Assembly: GCA_015146655.1 (NCBI GenBank)
Contig: VKHL01000010.1
Span: 62,001-126,000, forward strand
Length of the DNA stretch: 64,000 nt
Direction: 5' to 3'
Source of the DNA: Ochromonas danica
Lineage: Eukaryota > Sar > Chrysophyceae > Chromulinales > Chromulinaceae
Shown here: piece by piece, positions 8,599 to 20,603 of the stretch
Layout: the number at the start of each line of letters is the position of its first letter
How positions within the stretch are numbered: position 1 is the stretch's first letter
Made by a program: the position numbers and the translations under genes
Notes under the pieces: generated by a model
The model's database searches: none
Seen by the model: the letters and a program-made list of their open reading frames with translations, nothing else
Told to the model about the DNA's origin: nothing

Positions 8599-10701
8599 CT
8601 AACCCACTGATTGACTAACTTCCATTGACGAGGAGCTTGGCCCCTTATACCAATCATTCGTTATATTCAAAGCCGAGGCCCACTCCTTAACACCAGTAGG
8701 TAGCAAGTCAAGGGCGGGAATGATCTCGACGCAATGATTTGCTGCCACAGCTTTGACATCTTCAGTCATCGGACGACTAGTTATCAAAAAACTTTTCACG
8801 TTCAAACGAGCAGTCTCATTGTCTTCGGCTTGAGAGAGCGCCTCTATCCAACTTTTCCCCTTTTCTAACTTATTGCAGATTTCCTGGACATCGGAAGGAT
8901 AAAGGTTTGAAGTGCCTAGCTTCACTTGGAACCGACAGAGAGTATTACAATCCTTCAAGTAGCATAAATCTGCTCCGATACAATCTGGTATATCCTTCAG
9001 TAAGTATTGCAAAAACTGACTTCGATTTACGGACTTCCCCACCAAAGACTCTTCGTCAATCAACATTTGGCTTAGCCCTGTTTTTTCTTTCCTTTGGGGT
9101 TGTTTTTTTCTCCGTGGTGCCAACGTGGTGGCAGCAGTAGAATCATTTAAACTGATCGTGCCAGTAGTCCGTTCTGCCACGGAAACCTTGAAGCGTAACC
9201 CAAGTGTTTTGCATCGGTATCCACCAGCTTCAACAATTCTTAGGTAGTGCTGAAGTATTCCTCTTCCAATGACCTCTTCAGCATCAATCCCCATAGGCCC
9301 ATATGGCTAGCGCAAACAGAGTTGTAGGTAGGGTGTGAACCACTTAGGGCATGGTGCAGACCTGTTAGCCATGTATAGAAACTGAGAGGGATACATAAAT
9401 CGCACCTTCGGCTGCAAGTCGGTGTCATTCAAAACGATTCCGCCCTCGTCATTAGCTTTGTATAAAGCACGTAATGAGTCTTCATCAAGACAGGTGAGTC
9501 TACCGATAGCATCCTTCAAATCTGTAGGTACTATCGAGCCATTGCTTAATAAGTTATCCTTTGTTTCGCGCAAACTGCTCACCGTAATCCATTCCAGCAT
9601 ATCAAATGGTGTAAGAGTTGTGGTTGATGATTCACCTGGCTGCAATAAGTGATGGTTCTGCACAGCAACCATCATCACAAACCAAAGGGGCTCATACTTA
9701 CCTGCTACTTTGAATATTTCTGAGTAATAACCCATGATACAGTTACTGCCAGAGCCCTGTTGCCAAGCAGTACTCACTTGCTTCCATTGATCATTCATTC
9801 GCTCAATAGCTCGTCTATTTCCACCAGTAGCTAAGAATAATGACTCTAAGAGTAGGTCCTTTGAACTTTCATCTTTGAATACTAATAAATCTGGGTATTG
9901 TGCTATGAGATACTGATTGAACTCCTGTTTACTTGTAAGACAGTCGAAACTGACAACAGTTGATCGCTGAGAATTTAGATTCGCTGCAACAGAGATGTAA
10001 GAAGGAAACTGTTCGATGCCTCCACTAAATTTTCCGTAGCAAAGTCCACGAAGATACACGCTGCTTCCGGCGACGATTACAAAATAAAATCCATTCACAT
10101 CGTTGATCATATGGTAAATCTGAGTTCGAAATGAGGCTGCAGCATCGGTAGTAAATGCTGCGTGATATTCGTCGACGACGAAGGTTATGCGCATCTTGTT
10201 ACTCTTCAACCACATCGATAAATGATTCAAATCGGTGGGGTTGAAATCGGTGGGAGGCGTGTGTCCCATCCTTTTTAAGGCTTTCGTTATTATCTGCGAC
10301 GGCAGATCCAAGTCCTGTGAACTTTTGTATTTACAATGTTCTTGAATAGCCGCACCTACGTCATGGTAAACTCCGACTACTAGAACACCAATCACTTGTA
10401 CGGTCTTCACAAAGCTTCGGAGAAACGTAGACTTTCCAGTTCCTTTTGGTCCATGAGCCAATATATGATGGCTGTTTCCACCTAACCTGAGAGTCTCCAT
10501 GTTGAATGTGGTTAAAACAGCTCCACTGAAGAATTTCACTCGATGTTGGTCGAAGTACGTTAGCCTATCGCCGGAGGCCATCACTGATTTCATGCAACGC
10601 TCAGCATACTCAACATAGGTTTTCCAATGTTCCTGCATCCATTCTTCGGAATCAAACAAGCGGTCTGGACAGAATGTAAAAGGTTCATTGATCATTTGCA
10701 A
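8599..10701 (-). pseudogene. Broken Crinkler/RHS-type (CR) P-loop NTPase plus nuclease-like gene
   Basis: Fossil of an effector/transposon-related gene. The upstream two thirds encode a P-loop NTPase: Walker A GPKGTGKST, Walker B-type strand ITFVVDEYHAAF, then a helical C-terminal region. The downstream third has a basic linker and a segment with the spacing of a PD-(D/E)xK nuclease core (GADLCY...CRFQVKLG). NTPase plus restriction-nuclease fold is the arrangement described for Crinkler and trypanosome RHS proteins. The copy looks nearly whole but reads as broken about once, unless an unrecognised splice is used. Because so little decay is visible it is probably young. An ORC4-like or plain AAA protein was considered. 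There is no repeat at either end that I can define, although a hairpin and telomere-type repeats lie just downstream. Confidence 0.5.
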
Positions 10702-10874
10702 AAGTCAAAATTTAACCCCGCTTCATCAAACTCCACTCGAAGCTCACCAATCATAGCAGTCACACAATCGACCTCCTCGTCGTTCTTGGGTGAATTATTC
10801 ATCGTTCTGCTATTGCTTTTAGTTCAATAAATTCAAACAAATGAATGAGCAATTTCTATATTTTATGATTATGA

Positions 10875-11957
10875 ATGACAAAGAGAAACAGGGAAAAACA
10901 GCCAAAAACCCAGCCAAACCCCATGTACAATTCCGTTGCAGCACAATTGGGATCGTTGCAGCACAACAACGAACCACACGAAAAACAATCACCCCCAGAA
11001 AAAAGGTTGATGATGGAAGAGGGAAAGAGAGAATTCTCCTTCCATTCTTTGGAAAGAATCCCTTTGAATGAGTTGACCAAAACATTCGGTGAAGCCTTTG
11101 CTGATTATGCTGTACATTTCAATGAATCCGAACTCCAAGCTATGTGGGTGAGACGTGGTTTCCAAGCTGACCTTTCCTTTGGCGCATTTCATACAGATCG
11201 CCTCGTTTCCTTCACTTTGAACGGAGTAGGCTTGCATGAAGGTCAGAAAACAGCCTATGATACTGGAACTGGAACAGTTCCTGCATGTCGTGGGCAGAAA
11301 CTAGTCAGTGCAGTCTTCACCCATTCTATCCCTTTCCTGAGACAAGCTGGGATCAAGCAATACCTTTTGGAAGTGTTGCAAGAGAACATCCCTGCTATTA
11401 CTATCTATAAAGGAATAGGATTTAAAGTCACTCGCGAGCTAGCGTATTTCAAACAGCAGGTGTCAGACCTAAGATTGACCACTGGCTCCACTACTGGAGA
11501 TGTAGGAAGGGAAGAAGATAGAAAGGTAGATTTTACTCTTCCCATAGACTATGCTCTGGAAGATATCCATCCTGCTGTCCTTGTAGAACAGTTGGCAGGC
11601 AGTACTTCTCTTTTTTGGGATGTTTCCCCTTCTTGGCAAAATTCGTTTGCTTCTGTGCTTCGAGCCCAACATAGTTTGGTCGCTAAGATCGTTAGAGAGT
11701 CAAATAGTGGAACGATTGCTGGATACTGCATCTTTGAACCGTCATCCGGAGATATTACCCAGATTGCTGTGGCAAAGAACCACCGACGCAAAGGCTTGGC
11801 CAGGGTTTTGCTTCACTCCGTGCTGCATCATCACTGCACAACTCCAACGATCAAGCTTGTTAACATTGAGGATACATGTGAGAGTGTCTTTGCCTTTGCC
11901 CACGCTATCGAGCTGCCTTTGAAGGGGAAACAGTTTGAGATGATCTTGGAGCTCTAA
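10875..11957 (+). CDS. Tandem GNAT-fold acetyltransferase
   Basis: Single exon, 360 residues. Two GNAT units are visible. The first (about 57-205) starts FHSLERIPLNELTKTFGEAFADY and contains GTGTVPACRGQKLVSAVF, which sits where the acetyl-CoA P-loop belongs, then ENIPAITIYKGIGF (the family's N-xx-A-xx-x-Y-xx-x-GF strand-helix). The second (about 225-360) has ITQIAVAKNHRRKGLARVLL, a textbook Q/R-xx-G-x-G/A coenzyme-A loop. The substrate cannot be told. The first ATG (10875) is used; Met17 at 10923 is an equally good start, and conservation begins only at residue 57. The gene is divergent from the broken NTPase gene. Confidence 0.8.
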   Translation: MTKRNREKQPKTQPNPMYNSVAAQLGSLQHNNEPHEKQSPPEKRLMMEEGKREFSFHSLERIPLNELTKTFGEAFADYAVHFNESELQAMWVRRGFQADLSFGAFHTDRLVSFTLNGVGLHEGQKTAYDTGTGTVPACRGQKLVSAVFTHSIPFLRQAGIKQYLLEVLQENIPAITIYKGIGFKVTRELAYFKQQVSDLRLTTGSTTGDVGREEDRKVDFTLPIDYALEDIHPAVLVEQLAGSTSLFWDVSPSWQNSFASVLRAQHSLVAKIVRESNSGTIAGYCIFEPSSGDITQIAVAKNHRRKGLARVLLHSVLHHHCTTPTIKLVNIEDTCESVFAFAHAIELPLKGKQFEMILEL

Positions 11958-12403
11958 ACAGAATGTTGCATAACCAATCTCGTATTAGAATAACGGGTAC
12001 ATAAATTTACTAGACTTTTTGACTCTATGCCCGGTATTGCAGTTGTAGATCTTTGTCGAAACAATGTATCAACTGTGTAGTTGTAACATGAAGTTCGCTA
12101 AACAATGCTCATTTTTTGCTATGCTGGTGCTGATATTTTGCACCGTGGCACTTTCCATAGATTCTTGATCCTGCCACTTTTGCCAATCTCAATCATTTAA
12201 TCCCCCAATTTAAATTATTGAACAGTTAATTTCGTCGAAAGTTATCGACATAAAACAATTTCGGCGCAAAAGTGGAGTTAAGTTAACCTCATTTTGAATG
12301 ACCAGCCGTTTTTGACGAAACGGACTTTTCTGTCTCCATGCTGGGTGGGTGGTGAAAGGCAAACAAGAATCAAATTACCTTTCGGCTTTCAGCAAACAGC
12401 GCC
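11958..12403. other. Intergenic region, no gene seen
   Basis: 446 AT-rich bases between the GNAT gene and the acidic-protein gene, both on the plus strand. I find no coding frame, RNA gene or repeat. The downstream part must hold the promoter of the acidic-protein gene. Confidence 0.5.
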
Positions 12404-12950
12404 ATGGCTCGAAGCAATCGTAAAGACGACAAGGAAAAGGAAGAGGAGGAAGAAGAAGAAGAGCAGGAGGAGCAGGAAGGAGAGGAAGAGGAAGGAGATG
12501 ATGACCAAGAAGAAGAGAATGAGGAAGATGACAATGGAGAATATGGCGTTGGAGAAGATGATGAGGACGATGAAGATGATGAAGAAAATGATGCAAACTT
12601 GCCTACCATGGCTGATCTAATTTCTGGGAAATATGTAAGTGCTTGATGACTCATTACTTCTCTGTAATCGACATTTCTTATGCTCCACTTCTTTGATGTT
12701 CGTCTAGAAACCTGGTGATAGCGACGGGGATGAGTCATTTGATGAGCAACCTGGACATGAAGGGGATGAGCAACCTGAAGATGAGGATGATGACGAAGAA
12801 GAAGAGAATGAGGACGACGACGGCTCTGACTTCGATGATGCGGAAGAAGAAGAAGAGGCTGACGAGGAAGAAGACGACGAGAAAAAGCCTGCAGGCAAGC
12901 GGAAAGCTACCTCACAGGATGGTCGCAACACCAAGGCTAGGACCGATTAG
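12404..12950 (+). CDS. Small highly acidic nuclear protein
   Basis: Two exons (12404-12634 and 12708-12950) give 157 residues, more than half Asp or Glu. Runs of Glu and Asp fill residues 12-65 and 90-140. Between them is the short ordinary segment NLPTMADLISGKY. The C-terminus carries a basic patch, KKPAGKRKATSQDGRN, likely a nuclear localisation signal. This composition is typical of histone chaperones and ANP32/prothymosin-like tails, but no folded domain is visible, so the role is only suggested. The start is the ATG at 12404 (MARSNRKDDK). Long Ser-rich frames on the opposite strand are reflections of the GAA/GAG/GAT codons. Confidence 0.7.
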
Positions 12951-13131
12951 TTGATATTTTAGCGTATTGTTGCATGAAGGTGCATTCGAGCAGTTAAGTT
13001 AGTTCAACAAAATGCCAGTAAGCGAACGCCTCAATAACGACTACAGTATATCCAAAAATGGGGAGCGAGAACAGAAAGTACTACGAGTATATTTCAAAAC
13101 AGTGACGAAATAGGAGCACAATGCCTGAGAC

Positions 13132-14260
13132 TTAAGCGTCCGCAGGAGGCTTAGAGAATTGAATGTCCAGAGTTCTCTGATAAGTGTAGAGCCCTGCATC
13201 TTGCATTGGAAGCACCCATGCAGGCTCATCCGTCTCGTTGTGATGACTGTGCCACCAACCTGGAGGCGTTGAGAACACAGCACCAGTCTTCCAAACACAC
13301 TTGACTGGATCCTTAACCCAACCCTCCTCATCAAGCTCAGGCCCCATGAGCGTGTACACCTGCTCGCCAGGTGGAGCAAATACGCAAAGATCCAAAGCAA
13401 CGGAGTTGTGACGATGAGGACGCTGTGCGTCACCACCAGGGATGGTGTTGAGGAGTGACCACAATGTGTGAGTCAAAGTCTTTGTATCATTCTCCGTAAT
13501 GCGATTTCCCAAGAGAATTCCCATTCGATTGCGATGTTCAGCACCAGGCTGGTGTGAAATACGTTCCACTTCAGCGAGAAGTCTCTCCTTGCGGAACAAA
13601 GTAGGCTTAAACTTCTGCAACGCTGGCTTCACACCGAGATAGGTCAATAAAGGCTGATCGTGTACCCAATAGAGGGCACTATCTGCAGATGATGAGTGGC
13701 TCACAGGGCCTTCGGTGGCAGGAATCACGAAGAGATCTCCTTGATGCCATTCAATCAACCCATGCTCACTCACAGAGCGACCTGACCCTCGGATAACATA
13801 GAAGGCTTGAGACGTTGCCACTGCGTTCGTGTCGATCTTCTCTTTAGATTCAATTCTGATAAAAGAAGCCAAGAGGTTCGGCGATGAGGCAGGATAGTCA
13901 ATATGCATTTGCTTGCTGAGGTCGAACGGAATAATACGCGTGGGCCCACTCTCATGCAAGGAAGAAGCATGGAAAGCAACCGGAATCTTATAGAATAAGC
14001 GTCGTAAGATTCCATAAGAACTGTTAGGAGAGGTCGTCAAACTTACCTCTGCCATGGTAGGGTTAGCAGCGGAACAGTATTCATAGATGCGAGCATCCTC
14101 TTCCAGCTTGGAATCACTCTAGGAATCAAAATCACCAACAGGAAAGGCGATAAGAAAAATGACAGAATGTGATAAAAGGGACCCTCCTTACCACATCCTC
14201 AGCCTTTCTCTTCTTTAGGAGAGTCTCATCGATTTGTTCAGTATGTGCGGTGAATGTCAT
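13132..14260 (-). CDS. Bicupin resembling gentisate 1,2-dioxygenase
   Basis: Two exons: 14260-14192 and 14118-13132, 351 residues. The N-terminal cupin (about 95-165) contains AFYVIRGSGRSVSEHG and EWHQGDLFVIPA. The C-terminal cupin holds PHRHNSVALDL and GWWHSHHN, giving the His-x-His ... His pattern expected of a mononuclear iron site. The arrangement and length fit gentisate/salicylate-type ring-cleaving bicupins, which open aromatic dihydroxy acids with O2. The first cupin seems to lack a full His triad, so only the second is likely to bind metal. No organelle leader is apparent. The first exon was chosen because the splice (GTAAGG...CTAG) keeps frame and gives a normal ATG; starting at 14055 would also be possible. 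Confidence 0.68.
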
Positions 14261-14432
14261 GATAACCAACCAAAGGCAAACTTGCGTGCAATTACTTTCC
14301 ACTGATTGGATTTTGAAGAATGGTCGTCGTTGGCTTCAGAACCAGAAGGAGAAGAGAAAAGCAACAGAAGGTCTTCCTTCTTCTTTCTCCTCTCAACTGC
14401 AGTCTTGGAAGTGTTCCGATTTGCTTTGCACT

Positions 14433-14440
14433 TGACGTCA
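14433..14440. promoter_or_regulatory. Perfect CRE palindrome TGACGTCA
   Basis: The 457-base spacer 14261-14717 lies between the divergent bicupin and glycosyltransferase genes. It contains one exact TGACGTCA, the bZIP/CREB-type site. Frames crossing it on either strand (14306-14542, 14257-14523) match nothing I know. The site is in a position to serve both genes. Confidence 0.4.
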
Positions 14441-14717
14441 TCAACTTCCACTCCCAACGCCGACAACCAGCTCTTCGCACCTCCTTGTTCCCGTGCAACT
14501 GCATCATCAATCACCCAAGCCACTATCGCAGAGGGGGATTAAATAAGAATGAAGTAAGACTGAAAGATCCCATTAACGCCTGAAAAGAACGTTAGCTATG
14601 ACGGATTATCTGTGGTTTTGATAGAGACCGTGTCTGTCACAATCAATTGGCTGATGCATCCTTCTGATCATCATCATTTTTATCATTCATTTAGTCTTTA
14701 ATACCGTAGCTTCTTTC

Positions 14718-15776
14718 ATGCGAATGACTTCTCGTCCATCAAATGGAGCAAGTACTGTTGTGACACATGAGACAACTACAAAAATGAGAGAAATGTTGCT
14801 TATTGTGATCACAATTATTGTCTCACTACTCTGTCTTATCGAGCTGTTCAATATTTTCAACCTCACTAAAAACAGCGAGTTTCCCAATAAAGAATTGAGC
14901 ATGATTCACAAGCCTTCTTTAAAACCTTCAACTTACAAAATCGCAATTGGCATAATATCTGTTGAAAGGCCAGGAGGTCCTGATTATGTCTATTTGGAAG
15001 TTTTGAGCATTCTAGATGCATTATTCGCAAAGCAGCCATACATTGAAGTGGATAAAGTTCATGTATTCGATGGGTCATTCAATGGTAGCCAAATTCGTTA
15101 CTTTAGATATTCACGAAACGTTATTGTTCATCCAATGGACAGGGAGGCTTTCAAGATTGTGGAACATTTCCCAGTTCATCGCAAGGCCTCTCTAAACTAC
15201 CTGCTTGCTCTAAAGTATCTGGTGCCAACCTATGGAAAGAACGTAGATGCATACTTAATGCTGGAAGATGATGTTCTCTTTGATCCTGAGTCATCAAAGA
15301 TTATCCATCAAGTCTTGGACAAGGTTCACTCGCATGAGCTATTCTTGGTGGATGGCTACGTTAAAAATGGTAAATGGTCCAAAGAGGAAGAAGATCAAGT
15401 TGTAATTCGTTTTAACGGAGATGCCAGGTGCTGCTCACAGGCTTTCTTACTTTCTCCGACAGCTGCTGCGACTTCGATTGGTCTAATTGAAAGGTCTCTC
15501 AATGGTTCCGCTGAATATTTACCACTTGATGTCTACATTACAACATCTTTGTTGAGAATTCCTGATTTCCATTTCTATTTTTCGGGTACTTGTTGGGTTC
15601 AGCATATCGGCTTTCCTGTCATGGGTTTGGGTATTTTCCACCGTGGTTGTTCCCGCATGGACTTCGATGAAGGATATGTGAATACCACTGACATAATTCT
15701 CAAGCAGGAAAGTGAGAGATTGAAAAGAATATATGAAGAACAGCAGGAGAAAGACAAGGCCAAAGCTGAACAGTGA
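14718..15776 (+). CDS. Type II membrane glycosyltransferase, PGAP4/MGAT4-like
   Basis: Single exon, 352 residues. A short cytosolic N-terminus is followed by one membrane anchor (about 24-45: MLLIVITIIVSLLCLIELF), then a luminal catalytic domain. The metal-binding acidic motif is YLMLEDDVLFD. Further marks are CCSQAFLLSPTAAA, the SLNGSAEYLPLDVYI segment and CWVQHIGFPVMGLG. The LEDDV and QHIG elements recall the GT-A fold enzymes of the MGAT4 and PGAP4 group, which add GlcNAc to N-glycans or GalNAc to GPI anchors. It probably acts in the Golgi. The donor and acceptor are not deducible. The C-terminus is a charged helix (ESERLKRIYEEQQEKDKAK). Confidence 0.68.
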   Translation: MRMTSRPSNGASTVVTHETTTKMREMLLIVITIIVSLLCLIELFNIFNLTKNSEFPNKELSMIHKPSLKPSTYKIAIGIISVERPGGPDYVYLEVLSILDALFAKQPYIEVDKVHVFDGSFNGSQIRYFRYSRNVIVHPMDREAFKIVEHFPVHRKASLNYLLALKYLVPTYGKNVDAYLMLEDDVLFDPESSKIIHQVLDKVHSHELFLVDGYVKNGKWSKEEEDQVVIRFNGDARCCSQAFLLSPTAAATSIGLIERSLNGSAEYLPLDVYITTSLLRIPDFHFYFSGTCWVQHIGFPVMGLGIFHRGCSRMDFDEGYVNTTDIILKQESERLKRIYEEQQEKDKAKAEQ

Positions 15777-15888
15777 GCTTTAACAGGGTGGTGACCAAAA
15801 TAAAAGACAACCTTGGGGGTTTTATGTAAATCATTAATATCAATAGTCATGCAGCTTGAATGAAAACAATAATCTTTCACATCCAAAT

Positions 15889-18800
15889 TTACATGTCCTC
15901 CCAAGGAATTCTCTCGATGTGAGAAAAGAAACGACCAGAATTGCCATCTTCTTCTCTGAAAACGCGGAAATAATATTCAGGCAAATTGAAATCTTTGTTA
16001 GTGGCCAATTCCGTACGCATAGTCTGGACGAAGTCTTCATCATGAGTAATAGCAATCAGCTGAAAGTTCTGCTGCTTTGCTCTACTCATAATGAGACGAG
16101 TTAGAGCCTGAGCCAATCCATGCTTATTGGCCTCATCAAGGTTTGTACTAGGTTCATCCAGTGCTAAAATACCACAATCTATGCAGAATGTCTCGGCCAA
16201 TGCCAATCTGATGACTATTGAGGCCAGTGCCTTCTGACCAGCTGAACAGCGACCACGCATGTCCAACGGTACATCACCCTTCTTCATGACCACTCGGTAA
16301 TTATACGAGCGACTGCTACTTGCAACAGCAGACTCAGCGCCATCACTTCCCGACTCAATTTCGATCGTATCAATATCTTGGCCTTGATAAATGAGTTGCC
16401 ACAGTTCTCGAATAATCTTATTGATTTCGCGAATTTTCAAAGTATGAAAGCTCTGCAATGCACCATCCCTATATAACATCATAACCAATGATTAAAAGCA
16501 TACAAGATAGAAACAAAAGAGCAATTCTTACAAAGCAGCATAGTAGTTCTCGAGATCAGTCACGGCCATATTGGTTGTTTCGTGCTCGATAAACTTCTTT
16601 CGATGCAATTCTTCAACTCCTTTGTAAGGAGCTCTACTAAGAACATTATTGAGATCTAGCACTCGCTGGCGATGAATCTCTAATTTACCACGCAAGGTAT
16701 CTCGCTCAGAAGCGGCAGCCTCTCGCTCGCGCTGTGCTTGTTGCATGGCTTGCTGGGCCTGCGTTAGCTGAGCTGCTCCACCACCCAGTTCATCCTCCTT
16801 TTCACGAAGTTGATCTTGTAAATCACGTAGCTCAACTTTGTTTGCACGCAAATCCAAATTAGCTGCAATATTTCGTCTCGTATGTTCCTGTGAGCTGAGC
16901 TCAGCATTGATACTACTAATGCGAGGAGTGAGGCCTTGCATTTCCTGCTCTTTGCTCTCGATTGAACGATAAACTTCTTGAAGAGTGGCATTGACTCTCT
17001 CCATATCTGCTTCTGCAAAACGTGCACTAAGATCATCTACTTGTTTCGATATTTTCTCCAGATTTTCCCGATCTGATTGCATCGTAGACATCTTGCTGTT
17101 CAGCTTTTCTTGCACTTGTTGAGCCTCCGACCGCTTGGAGTTCAATTGCACCTGAACTTCAGCTAGCTCGCGATTGAGGCGATCACGTTCACTGTTGAGA
17201 ACTTTCTTACGGGTATCGAGTTCCTCATGCTTGTTCTGGAGCTTCGCTATAAAAATATCAACATCCTCCGCTTTCTTTCCTTCCAGCTTGGCGTTGGCCA
17301 AGGCTTGTGTAGCTTCAGATAGCACATTTTTTACTTGGTATGACCGCTTATTCAGTAGGGACTCTTCATTTTGCGCACGTTCCTTCACAAGTTGGAAATG
17401 ATCTTTCTTCTCCATGCGATCTCGTTGCAAATGTTCTAGCTGTTCATAGGACATACCTCCAAGATCCGAGGACGTCAAGTAGCTCTGCGACTGACGTTTG
17501 CGTCGATCGGATACCTCAAGAGCGCGCTGCTCCACAGCTTTCCAGCGAATGTATAGATCCTGAAGACTGCTGTAGATTTTAGAAAGTCGGCTAGATCGCT
17601 TCTCCGATTCGGTTACAAGGCCCTCCGTTTGACGAAGTTGATCTTCAAGATCATGCTTTTCTTGCATAAGATTCAGAATAACTTGGTCGACTGCTTTGGC
17701 TTCTTCCTTGACAGATTGCAGAGGAAGAAGACGAACATACAGACGCTGCAGGTTTTCAAAAATCCTCTGACTTTCAGTTAACGTCTCCTTGTGTTCTTCA
17801 ACCGTGCCTTGTTGTTCTTCATCTCCAAAGGAGAAAAGAGTCTTTACCCGTTGTGCAAAACCATCCCGTACAGATGCATCAGCCATAACTTGACCGCAGC
17901 AAGGGCAATTGTTTGGATTTTGCTCCTTCATCTTTTTAATTCGTTTCAGGAAAACCTTTCCCGACTTGGCGATAACCAGAAGTTCTCTTGATTCGTCTTC
18001 TGTTGCTTTGGCGATATCCACGAGGTCCTTAGGAGAGATATCAATTCCAACATAATCTAAGCTAGCTCCAGCGAGGACCTTTCCGTTGCGAAGAGTATTT
18101 AGTTGAGGAATAAGATCTCTCATTTGCTTCGCAATTCCATCGTATTCTTGCTCTTTGGATCGTAGACCATCACGGTAGCTCCGCTGCTGCTTCAGCAATG
18201 CCTCCTTTCCAGCAAAAGCAGATCGTTTAGCAGTCAGCTCAGCTGCGGCTTCTTTGAGGGTTTTTTCAGCAGCTGCAGGCTGACCCAAAAACTCTTCAAG
18301 GAATAACTCCAACTTCGCGCTGCTTGTAGGGGTGACTGCATCACGCAACCACTCTCTATTCATTGCAAACAGTGTGTCGACATCGGATTGGATGGCATTA
18401 ATCTCATTGTTGATCTGATTCTCAGCAGCTTCCATCGCAGTAATCTGTCAAGAAAATGCAGGTGATCATCATGAGAAATCACCACAACTTTTCCAAAAGT
18501 AAAAGGTTGCAACCTCTTTGCGATGAAGGCTCAGCTCTTGCAGTAACTGGGCACCAGAATTTATATCTTCTTGCAAAGAGTGAATCTGATCTGTCGCTTC
18601 CTACTTGTTCAGCACAAAATTAGAAGTCAGAGCAAGCACAATATCGAGTTAAAGACTAGGATATCACCTTAATTTGACGCTTCAAATCTGCAGACTTGGT
18701 GGTAAATTGCTGCATGAATTCATCATGATTGCGTTGCGCATTGTCACACTCTGCGACAGCGCGCTGGGTGGCTGATCCAGCAGAAGCCAACCTGGTCTTC

Positions 18801-20320
18801 TCCAAACGTTTGGTGTCCCATTCTGCCAAAACAGCACTGTCTTCATCAGCCTTTAGTTTAAGCTCGACTTCTACTTCTTGGACTTGGCTTCGCAAACGCT
18901 GATAGATTCGATCTACTTCTTGGAGAGAGTTGCGAGCTCGATTCACCTGCTCTCGGATTTCTTGTTGAGCACGTTCCATCTGGAAAGGAAGTCCATTAGA
19001 TCACAATTAACCTCGAAAGGAGGAAATCAAGCTAACCTCAACAACAAGTGCCTGGGATAAGTCCGACAAAGCATGCGGAGAAGACTCTTCATTCACAGTG
19101 GGCAGTCCAGGATACCTTGTAGACAACTCCCTAGCCAACTGTGATTGCTGCTTCTTGCTCTGTTTGATTTGCTCTTGTAAAAGTTCTGCTTGTCCTTTCT
19201 TTGTGCTAAGTTTCGTAACTTCTTCTCGCATCTTCCCGATGCTTAACTTGATGGCTTGGACATTGCTGTTGAGAGATCCCAACTCTCTATTTTTAGCAGT
19301 CATCGTAGATTCAAAGTTATTGATCATGCGTTGCAGTTCCTCATCTGATGCATCAAGTCTTTGTTCCAAACCGCGCTCTTTCTCTAACACTCGACGCTCT
19401 GCTTCGCCCACAGCCCATTGCAAACGCTGCAGTTCCGCAGCCTGAGCTTGAGTACTATCTACAATGGCTTTGCTTTGGCGAATACGATCATCAATGCGAT
19501 CAAGACGGCCTTGTAATGTTTTGAGAGAATCTTCACAGGACTCTTGGCTTTCTACACAACTGGCCAACTCTTGTTCATGACGCTTGGCGGTGGACAGATG
19601 AGCAGACAGCTCAGCCAGATCAGTTTTAATATCCTTTGCCTTTGCTTGAAATTCTTTCTTGGATTTCATCAAAGCATCTAAAGCTTTGGTGTATCTGGTA
19701 GATTCAAAGATATCATCAAACCTCTTTTTCAAGACCATACCCTCTTGCATGGGCCAGTTACTATCCTCTTGATGAACAAAGATCACATTCTCAAGAATAG
19801 CGGAAGAAACACCTAGATTCTCAGGAATAATCCTATCAACTTCACCGCATTTCATACTGATACTGGACTTTTTCCCTTGAAGATCCAAAGTACTCAATGC
19901 TGCTTCAAGCGCTTTGTATTCCAGTTTGGTGCGTTTCTTGCTAACTTGCAATGCACGAGTAACCACACAAGTGTGCTCATTTCTATTTTTAAAACGAAGT
20001 TTAATATGTGCTTTCACTTCCGCAGCATCGGTCATACCAGGATCATTGATCATACTCTGACCCCTGCACAGACAGCATCATTGAGATAGCCAGTCAGCAC
20101 AAAGCAATAATTATACAATTGTCAAGGAATGCTCTTACGATTTTGTATTAGGTGGAAGAGCACCGGTACAAGCAAATTTCAAGCTTTCAATAATGGTAGT
20201 CTTGCCACAACCATTTGCTCCTACGATCATTGTAAGAGGAGAATAGAATTCAATGTTCTCATCAGACTCTGGGCTAAAGGAGCGAATGCCTCGAATCTGC
20301 ATCATTTGAATAAACGACAT
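15889..20320 (-). CDS. RAD50: DNA repair ATPase RAD50
   Basis: SMC-like ATPase of the MRE11-RAD50-NBS1 complex, which tethers and processes DNA double-strand breaks. Six exons: 20320-20139, 20063-19037, 18979-18668, 18600-18514, 18444-16532 and 16468-15889; they sum exactly to 1,366 residues, the usual length. Walker A is [10 protein letters not shown] (about residue 35), followed by [11 protein letters not shown] across the first intron. Long coiled coils flank the zinc hook [10 protein letters not shown] (Cys about 716 and 719). The C-terminal lobe has the signature [15 protein letters not shown] and Walker [18 protein letters not shown], then a D-loop and THDEDF. All catalytic features are intact. 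The exon 5-6 junction restores [24 protein letters not shown], a strongly conserved stretch. Confidence 0.97.
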
Positions 20321-20603
20321 GATCGAAGATTTATTTTTTCTTATTTAGAGTTTCTAACAATAGGAGGAGAATAGGACAAGAAGATGATGACAACAAAAGA
20401 GGGGATTTTGGATCATTTTGATGAGGCTCTGCTCTATTTTCAGGGAGGAAGACCTTTTTTCCGGTTTTTTGGTCAATTTTCGGGTTCATTTTTGGAGTTG
20501 GAATCGAACACACGAAAGTTCGAAATTCCCAAAAGGAAGCCCACCCTTCCAACCACTCATCGCATCACATTTCAATTCTCTGGTTGGAAGACCGAAGAAG
20601 GCA

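Noticed and set aside
9300-10701. ORC4 or CDC6-like origin-recognition ATPase
   Set aside because: Walker A and B are present, but the sensor motifs and winged-helix end of ORC proteins are not visible, and the nuclease-like downstream part does not fit.
12370-12738. Ser-rich protein on the minus strand, also 12704-12934
   Set aside because: These are the complements of Glu/Asp codon runs in the acidic-protein gene and lack any independent support.
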